From the NCBI GenBank assembly GCA_003524085.1, contig DOEC01000017.1, positions 38,915 through 48,628 of the forward strand: a DNA stretch of 9,714 nt. Reading direction: 5' to 3'. The position numbers and the translations under genes are program-made. This document shows positions 6,109-9,714 of this stretch, piece by piece. How positions within the stretch are numbered: the first letter of the stretch is position 1; the number at the start of each line of letters is the position of its first letter. Source of the stretch: Bacillota bacterium. Its GTDB lineage: Bacteria; Bacillota_I; Bacilli_A; RF39; UBA660. The notes beneath the pieces were generated by a model that saw only the letters and a list, made by a program, of their open reading frames with translations, ran no database searches and was not told the origin of the DNA.

Positions 6109-7119
6109 ATGTTTAATTTATTTAAAAAGAAGAAAGCAAGTGATCCGGTAAAAGATGAAGCATATTATAGAAGTTATGACGCTTACGAAGAGGAAGAAGA
6201 TATTTACTTTGAAAAAAGAAATAATCAAAAGGCAAGAGTATTTCTAGTTATGGGTCCAACTTGTAGTGGTAAAACTAAAGTGAGTATTGAAATAGCTAAG
6301 AAGTTCAACGCTGAAATAATAAATGCAGACAAAGAGCAAATGTACAAGCATCTTAATATAGGTACTGCCAAAGTAACTAAAGAAGAAATGAAAGGTATAA
6401 AACATCATTTGATAGATTTTCTTGATTTAAGAAGTAACTATACAGTAAGAGATTATCAAAGAGATGGCAGAAAGATACTAGACGAGTTGTTAGACCAAGG
6501 AAAGAATGTTGTTGTAGTAGGTGGCTCAGGACTATATATAAAAGCACTTTTATTTGACTATAGATTTCCTGAAGAAGACCCAGAATTTTATCCTGAATGT
6601 GAAAATTTTGGTAATGGATACTTAAAAATGAAAGCAACACAATTTGAGCCTTTTACTGAAGTGCACGTTAATAATAGACGTAGACTTGAAAGAATATTCA
6701 CTCGTGTATTTGCATCTAAAGAGCGAATTTGTAATAACTGTGGTAAAAATCTTCCTTTATATGATATTGACTATGTAGAGTTATGCCCAGAAAGAGAAGA
6801 GTTATATGATAGAATTAATAAAAGAGTAGATAAGATGTTTAAAAGTGGTCTAGTAGAAGAAGTCAAAAAATATAAAAGATATCCAAAACTTAAAACAATA
6901 ATTGGATATAAAGAAACACTACAGTATTTAAAAAATGAAATAACTTTAGAAGAATGTAAAACACTAATAAAAAGAAATACTAGACATTATGCAAAAAGAC
7001 AAATGACATGGTTTAGAACACAATTTATGGAAAGTGCGTCCTATAGTGTTGACTACAAACATTTTAATTACACAATAGAAAGGATCCTAAGATGTTTAGG
7101 ACCCCTCAACAAAAAATGA
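6109..7119 (+). CDS. miaA: tRNA dimethylallyltransferase MiaA with N-terminal extension
   Basis: MiaA transfers a dimethylallyl group to N6 of A37 in tRNAs reading codons that start with U. Visible motifs are the P-loop GPTCSGKT (49-56), NADKEQMYKHLNIGTAK (72-88), HHLIDFLD (99-106), GGSGLYIKALL (138-148), NNRRRLERIF, and the C-terminal TRHYAKRQMTWFR (291-303). The enzyme normally starts right before the P-loop strand; here about 40 extra residues, Lys-rich then acidic and Tyr-rich, precede it. The promoter and ribosome site support the long start, and the only later Met before the P-loop (M48) would remove the first strand. The usual Ser after Asp in the DSxQ-type motif is Lys75. A CxxC (C214, C217) sits in the insert region. 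mutL-miaA order is conserved in many bacteria. The last 24 bp overlap the ancestral 3' end of the convergent transglutaminase gene. Confidence 0.95.
   Translation: MFNLFKKKKASDPVKDEAYYRSYDAYEEEEDIYFEKRNNQKARVFLVMGPTCSGKTKVSIEIAKKFNAEIINADKEQMYKHLNIGTAKVTKEEMKGIKHHLIDFLDLRSNYTVRDYQRDGRKILDELLDQGKNVVVVGGSGLYIKALLFDYRFPEEDPEFYPECENFGNGYLKMKATQFEPFTEVHVNNRRRLERIFTRVFASKERICNNCGKNLPLYDIDYVELCPEREELYDRINKRVDKMFKSGLVEEVKKYKRYPKLKTIIGYKETLQYLKNEITLEECKTLIKRNTRHYAKRQMTWFRTQFMESASYSVDYKHFNYTIERILRCLGPLNKK
7086..7104. repeat. Inverted repeat at the convergent miaA/transglutaminase ends
   Basis: TCCTAA (7086-7091 area) pairs with TTAGGA (7096-7101), extended by GG/CC across one bulged A. It lies inside both coding ends. 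No strong T-tract follows on either strand, so a terminator role is weak. Confidence 0.35.
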
Positions 7120-7219
7120 GTTATCAAAGTTATGCTCTTTAGTATCTAAACTAAAGAGTTTTTCTTTTGTTATTAAAAAGTAATTATCTCTATATCTATT
7201 ATTTTCTATGTCATCCCAA
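7096..7219 (-). pseudogene. Severed C-terminal tail of the transglutaminase-like gene
   Basis: In the frame offset from the readable ORF, the sequence continues TWDDIENNRYRDNYFLI, then EHNFDNSF, ending FVEGS and TAA (stop codon at 7096-7098). This is the normal end of transglutaminase-like proteins, with conserved W-D-D and Y-F-L-I-(T/N) elements. It shows that the break is recent, as no further stop or shift has accumulated. It overlaps the end of miaA by 24 bp and contains the miaA terminator in antisense. Confidence 0.8.
7135..7168 (+). terminator. Rho-independent terminator of miaA
   Basis: CTCTTTAGT (7135-7143) and ACTAAAGAG (7150-7158) form a perfect 9-bp stem with a 6-nt loop, followed by TTTTTCTTTT. 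It lies 15 bases after the miaA stop, inside what was the coding tail of the opposite-strand gene. Confidence 0.85.
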
Positions 7220-7988
7220 GTAAGGTAAGGTCAAGATGTAACCAATTATTATCTAAATAAACTAAATTCCACACATGATTAGCACTGCTTATTTTTAAAT
7301 TAGGAATATTAAATTTATCAAGAAAAAGTGCCATCGCATCAGAGTACCCACTACAAACTGCATGACCTAGAATTAACGAGCCATAAGCACTAGTAGTATC
7401 TAAATTATCACTTTCACTATCATATACAGTATTACTCAAAATATAATCATGTACTTTCTCAATTTTTTCTCTATTACTTAGTTCTTGAACATTTAACTCA
7501 GTAATAACTTTATTTACCTTATTATCTAAAACTTTAATCATCTCATCGTCATATTTAGGTGTAACATTTATCTTAATCTCTCTTGTACTAGAAATGGTGG
7601 TTTTAATATTTTCAAAACTATTAAATGGACTAACATAATTATTAATGTTACTCATAAGTGTATTGTCATTACCAACAGTTTCAACATCATCCATACATGT
7701 TTTATATTCCTTAGGACAATAGAAAGCAAATTCTTTCCAACCATTATTTAACACATTAAAATAAATATTAATAATATCGTCTTTAGTATAAGGAATGTAA
7801 TTAATGTTATAGTTAAAATTAACATAATTATATTTTCTCTTAAAGTTATTTGCTTCTTTTATAGTAACTTTTTCATTGCTAACAAGTAAATCAGTAAAAA
7901 ATTCGCTTATAGTATCTATATTTCTATAAACTAATAATATGACTAAAATTAATAAAATTGTATATATTATATCTCTTATCTTTCTCAT
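7206..7988 (-). CDS. Membrane-anchored transglutaminase-like protein, C-terminus altered by frameshift
   Basis: 260 readable residues. An N-terminal membrane helix (about 6-23) would anchor the protein with its catalytic part outside; no cleavage site is evident. The C-terminal third is a transglutaminase-like (papain-fold) core: C212 in GHAVCSGYSDAM, H238 in NHVWNLV and D253 in WLHLDLT form the expected Cys-His-Asp triad. Such proteins act as proteases, transglutaminases or peptidoglycan-associated enzymes in the envelope; the substrate is unknown. Just after LDLT the frame shifts because of a 5-bp tandem duplication (7220-7229), giving LLGMT and a stop instead of the family's WDD continuation, which is intact in another frame down to 7096. 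Without the extra 5 bp the protein would be 295 aa. No ribosome site precedes the ATG; the promoter places the mRNA start on the ATG itself. Confidence 0.8.
   Translation of the reverse strand: MRKIRDIIYTILLILVILLVYRNIDTISEFFTDLLVSNEKVTIKEANNFKRKYNYVNFNYNINYIPYTKDDIINIYFNVLNNGWKEFAFYCPKEYKTCMDDVETVGNDNTLMSNINNYVSPFNSFENIKTTISSTREIKINVTPKYDDEMIKVLDNKVNKVITELNVQELSNREKIEKVHDYILSNTVYDSESDNLDTTSAYGSLILGHAVCSGYSDAMALFLDKFNIPNLKISSANHVWNLVYLDNNWLHLDLTLLGMT
7220..7229. repeat. 5-bp tandem duplication (GTAAG x2) causing a frameshift
   Basis: The plus strand reads GTAAGGTAAGG; on the coding strand this is CTTACCTTACTTGGG. Removing one unit gives GAC CTT ACT TGG GAT GAC, i.e. DLTWDD, the exact family motif, and restores the frame to the TAA at 7096. 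Confidence 0.85.
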
Positions 7989-7994
7989 AATTAA

Positions 7995-8023
7995 ATTATA
8001 TATTAAATTTACAAGTATATCAA
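7995..8023 (-). promoter_or_regulatory. Promoter of the transglutaminase-like gene, predicted leaderless
   Basis: On the minus strand: TTGATA (8018-8023), a 17-bp spacer and TATAAT (7995-8000). Six bases separate the -10 box from the ATG at 7988, so the predicted +1 is the A of the ATG. There is no Shine-Dalgarno sequence. Confidence 0.7.
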
Positions 8024-8041
8024 GTAAAAGTGTAAAACTTC

Positions 8042-8070
8042 TTTACTTTAAGTATAAATAAATATATAAT
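8042..8070 (+). promoter_or_regulatory. Promoter of the 8091-9460 gene pair
   Basis: TTTACT (8042-8047), a 17-bp spacer and TATAAT (8065-8070). The predicted start is near 8077. GTGAGGT (8077-8083) lies 7-8 nt before the ATG at 8091. It is divergent from the transglutaminase promoter within a 102-bp gap. Confidence 0.6.
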
Positions 8071-8090
8071 TAAAGTGTGAGGTAATAAGT

Positions 8091-8786
8091 ATGAATGAGG
8101 TATTAAGTAAAAATAATTATAGGAAGTTATTAGTAGAAAATGATGTAACAGTTATTAATAAGAAAGAAGAAGTTACTTTTAATGCTGATAATAAAGAGAA
8201 AGAAGAAGTGGTTGATTTCTTTTTAAGAAACCATAGAGTTAATGTTATGAAAGTAGGTTTAAAAGACTATACTTTTACATCAGCTAGTGCTTGTATAGAT
8301 AATTATAATAAAAACTTAGTTAATCTTATAAGTGATGCTAGTATGGAGTTAGGTACTAGTACAAACATATCATTAAAGATAAAAGCTATTAAAAAGTTTT
8401 ATAACGATAGATTATATAGTTTATATAAGAGCAATGCTAGTAAAGTAAGAATTGTAGTGGGTTATAACACATCAAAATATATTACTTTATTTGATAAACT
8501 ATTAATAGAAGTATTAAATAACAAATTAGATTTATCTTTTATATATGAATATATTTCTAGCTTAACAAAAGGAGATAAATTAGAAATCAAATATAAAGAA
8601 ACTTATTGGTTTCCACTTGAACCAGATAGAACTAGAGGGTACAGTAACATGCCATACATAACAGGTTTAACAAAAGAAGTAGAGTTTGATAACATATTAC
8701 TTCCATATATGGAAAGATTAGTTAATGAATATAATAGCGAATTAAATAAATTTAATAAATTACAATTTAAACTAAAAGAATTTTAA
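8091..8786 (+). CDS. Protein of unknown function, 231 aa
   Basis: I do not recognise this family. It is a soluble-looking, Lys- and Asn-rich protein with no signal peptide or membrane segment and only one Cys. The middle (about residues 85-150) alternates charged and hydrophobic residues and is probably mainly helical. More distinctive stretches are YTFTSASACIDNYNKN (residues about 61-76), and YWFPLEPDRTRGYSNM (about 177-192), which has several aromatic and Arg/Pro residues typical of a conserved site. The C-terminus is a charged helix. A good promoter and ribosome site support the start. Codon use matches the neighbours. It is followed after 14 bp by the CmpB-like membrane protein, so the two are probably co-transcribed. 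Confidence 0.8.
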   Translation: MNEVLSKNNYRKLLVENDVTVINKKEEVTFNADNKEKEEVVDFFLRNHRVNVMKVGLKDYTFTSASACIDNYNKNLVNLISDASMELGTSTNISLKIKAIKKFYNDRLYSLYKSNASKVRIVVGYNTSKYITLFDKLLIEVLNNKLDLSFIYEYISSLTKGDKLEIKYKETYWFPLEPDRTRGYSNMPYITGLTKEVEFDNILLPYMERLVNEYNSELNKFNKLQFKLKEF

Positions 8787-8800
8787 AAGGGTGTGAATTT

Positions 8801-9460
8801 ATGAATATACTAATGGATTTTGTATTTTTTAGTATTATTGGTTTTATAAGTGAAGTTATTTATTGCAGCTTAAACAAAAGAAAAAGTGGTAAAGCTCTTT
8901 ATGGTCCATGGTGTCCATTATATGGTTTAGGTGGCTTATTAATTATAAGTATAGTTAGTCATGTTCCTGAAAATATGTTCATCATATATTTAGTAAGCGT
9001 ACTAGTAGCAAGCTTTACTGAATACTTAGTAAGTGTTATATTAGAAATGATATTTGATATGAAATGGTGGGACTATAGTTTTAAAAAGTTTAACTTAAAT
9101 GGTAGAATTTGCCTAGAAAATTCACTATTATTTGGCGTCTTAGGTATTCTAATATTTTACTTTTATTTACCACTTAAAGTTTATATGATAAGTATATGTG
9201 ACCCACTTTTATTAAAGATTATAGTGTATTTACTATTTACAGCAATGTGTATTGATGGGGTTATAACTATAATTGAAGCATTTGAAGTTAAATATAGGTA
9301 TCAACTTATAAAGAAAATTGGACTAAATAATAAAGATAAACTAAAGAGTAAACTTATTAAATTAAAAAGCTCATTTAACTTTAAAAGACTTATCTATGAA
9401 TTTGATTTTGATAATAAAGAGAAGATTAAGTTTTTAAAGAAATTTTATAAGAAGAAGTAA
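8801..9460 (+). CDS. CmpB-like putative ABC-transporter type IV membrane protein
   Basis: A 219-aa integral membrane protein with about five hydrophobic segments (roughly residues 1-22, 42-58, 61-86, 108-127 and 136-158) and a Lys-rich cytoplasmic tail (about 165-219, ending FYKKK). The signature elements GPWCPLYGLGG, the acidic residue in SFTEYLVSVILEMIF, WWDYS, FNLNGRICLENSLLFG and the last helix match my recollection of the Pfam family of putative ABC-transporter type IV proteins (CmpB). That name is historical: no ATPase is encoded nearby and transport has not been shown. AAAAGGGTGTG overlapping the end of the upstream gene supplies the ribosome site, supporting co-transcription with the unknown 231-aa protein. 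Confidence 0.85.
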   Translation: MNILMDFVFFSIIGFISEVIYCSLNKRKSGKALYGPWCPLYGLGGLLIISIVSHVPENMFIIYLVSVLVASFTEYLVSVILEMIFDMKWWDYSFKKFNLNGRICLENSLLFGVLGILIFYFYLPLKVYMISICDPLLLKIIVYLLFTAMCIDGVITIIEAFEVKYRYQLIKKIGLNNKDKLKSKLIKLKSSFNFKRLIYEFDFDNKEKIKFLKKFYKKK

Positions 9461-9466
9461 TAAAAA

Positions 9467-9498
9467 ACTAAGTTTATACATAATTGAATGGACTTAGT
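9467..9498 (+). terminator. Weak stem-loop after the CmpB-like gene
   Basis: ACTAAGT (9467-9473) and ACTTAGT (9492-9498) form a 7-bp stem with an 18-nt loop. No T-tract follows, so a terminator role is only possible. Confidence 0.3.
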
Positions 9499-9561
9499 AA
9501 CTTAAAATTCTAAGCATTGTGACTTATAAAATATATCAATAAAAAATATTTAAAATTGTAC

Positions 9562-9590
9562 TTGACTATAACTTCCTTTTTTGATATTAT
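9562..9590 (+). promoter_or_regulatory. Strong promoter before the window end
   Basis: TTGACT (9562-9567), a 17-bp spacer and TATTAT (9585-9590). The predicted start is near 9597, with a leader of about 54 nt. AAAGGAGAG (9636-9644) gives an excellent ribosome site for ATG 9651. Confidence 0.6.
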
Positions 9591-9650
9591 TATAATGTAA
9601 TAGCGAGAGTAACAAAATCTCAAGTTTTAAAAAACAAAGGAGAGATACAC

Positions 9651-9714
9651 ATGAAAACAAAATATGCTGTAAAACCTAGTAGGGGGGGGGTATATTAAGA
9701 CTAATAATTAATCT
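9651..9714 (+). CDS. Start of an unknown gene interrupted by a nine-G tract (partial)
   Basis: A promoter and a strong ribosome site point to ATG 9651. The frame reads MKTKYAVKPSRGGVY and stops at TAA 9696-9698. Nine consecutive G (9682-9690) lie at codons 11-14. With ten G the frame stays open to the end of the window (continuing GGGILRLIIN); with eight it stops soon after. Either the gene is switched by tract length, or the tract is misread in the assembly. The product cannot be identified from so little. Confidence 0.45.

Noticed and set aside
6377..6640. Minus-strand ORF of 87 codons inside miaA
   Set aside because: Antisense shadow of conserved MiaA sequence, with no start signals.
1..9714. 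TGA read as Trp (Mycoplasma-like code), given the very AT-rich DNA
   Set aside because: miaA ends naturally at TGA, with a terminator just after it, and no in-frame TGA occurs inside any conserved gene; Trp is always TGG.
1..9714. tRNA, rRNA or CRISPR arrays
   Set aside because: No cloverleaf-like GTTCRAxxC segments with matching acceptor stems, no rRNA-like sequence and no regularly spaced repeats were seen on either strand.

Overview
The window is AT-rich DNA from a low-GC Firmicute-like bacterium. It uses the standard bacterial code: miaA ends in TGA and no gene reads TGA as Trp, which argues against a Mycoplasma-type code. The gene content (obgE, yqeG, yqeH, mutL, miaA), a WRIIG/SDPYVM-type surface protein and a CmpB-family membrane protein fit an uncultured gut Bacilli/Erysipelotrichia/RF39-type lineage. 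That placement is inferred from style, not proven.

Layout. (1) 1-804: the 3' part of a large secreted or surface protein, open at the left edge. Near its C-terminus is a compositionally foreign, adenine-poor patch that looks like a variable region. A terminator follows. (2) 901-5502: a tight four-gene run, obgE-yqeG-yqeH-mutL (ribosome-assembly GTPases, a HAD phosphatase and mismatch repair), with gaps of 8-9 nt or an overlap. (3) 5503-6108: a 600-bp intergenic region with no conventional gene. It holds two convergent strong promoters, a 20-residue very hydrophobic minus-strand ORF, a Rho-independent terminator, and arms that can pair alternatively. I interpret it as an undescribed type I toxin-antitoxin-like locus, with a decayed second copy of the RNA promoter and terminator beside it. 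(4) 6109-7119: miaA with its own promoter, an N-terminal extension and a strong terminator. (5) 7096-7988, minus strand: a membrane-anchored transglutaminase-like protein. A 5-bp tandem duplication right after the catalytic Asp codon shifts its frame. Its promoter predicts a leaderless mRNA. (6) 8091-9460: an unrecognised 231-aa protein followed by a CmpB-like membrane protein, probably one operon. (7) 9461-9714: a strong promoter and ribosome site leading into a short reading frame broken by a 9-G tract, a possible phase-variable gene start or a sequencing error.

The core genes are ordinary housekeeping functions. The unusual material lies in the surface-protein patch, the mutL-miaA intergenic RNA/peptide locus, the repeat-broken transglutaminase and the terminal poly-G tract.
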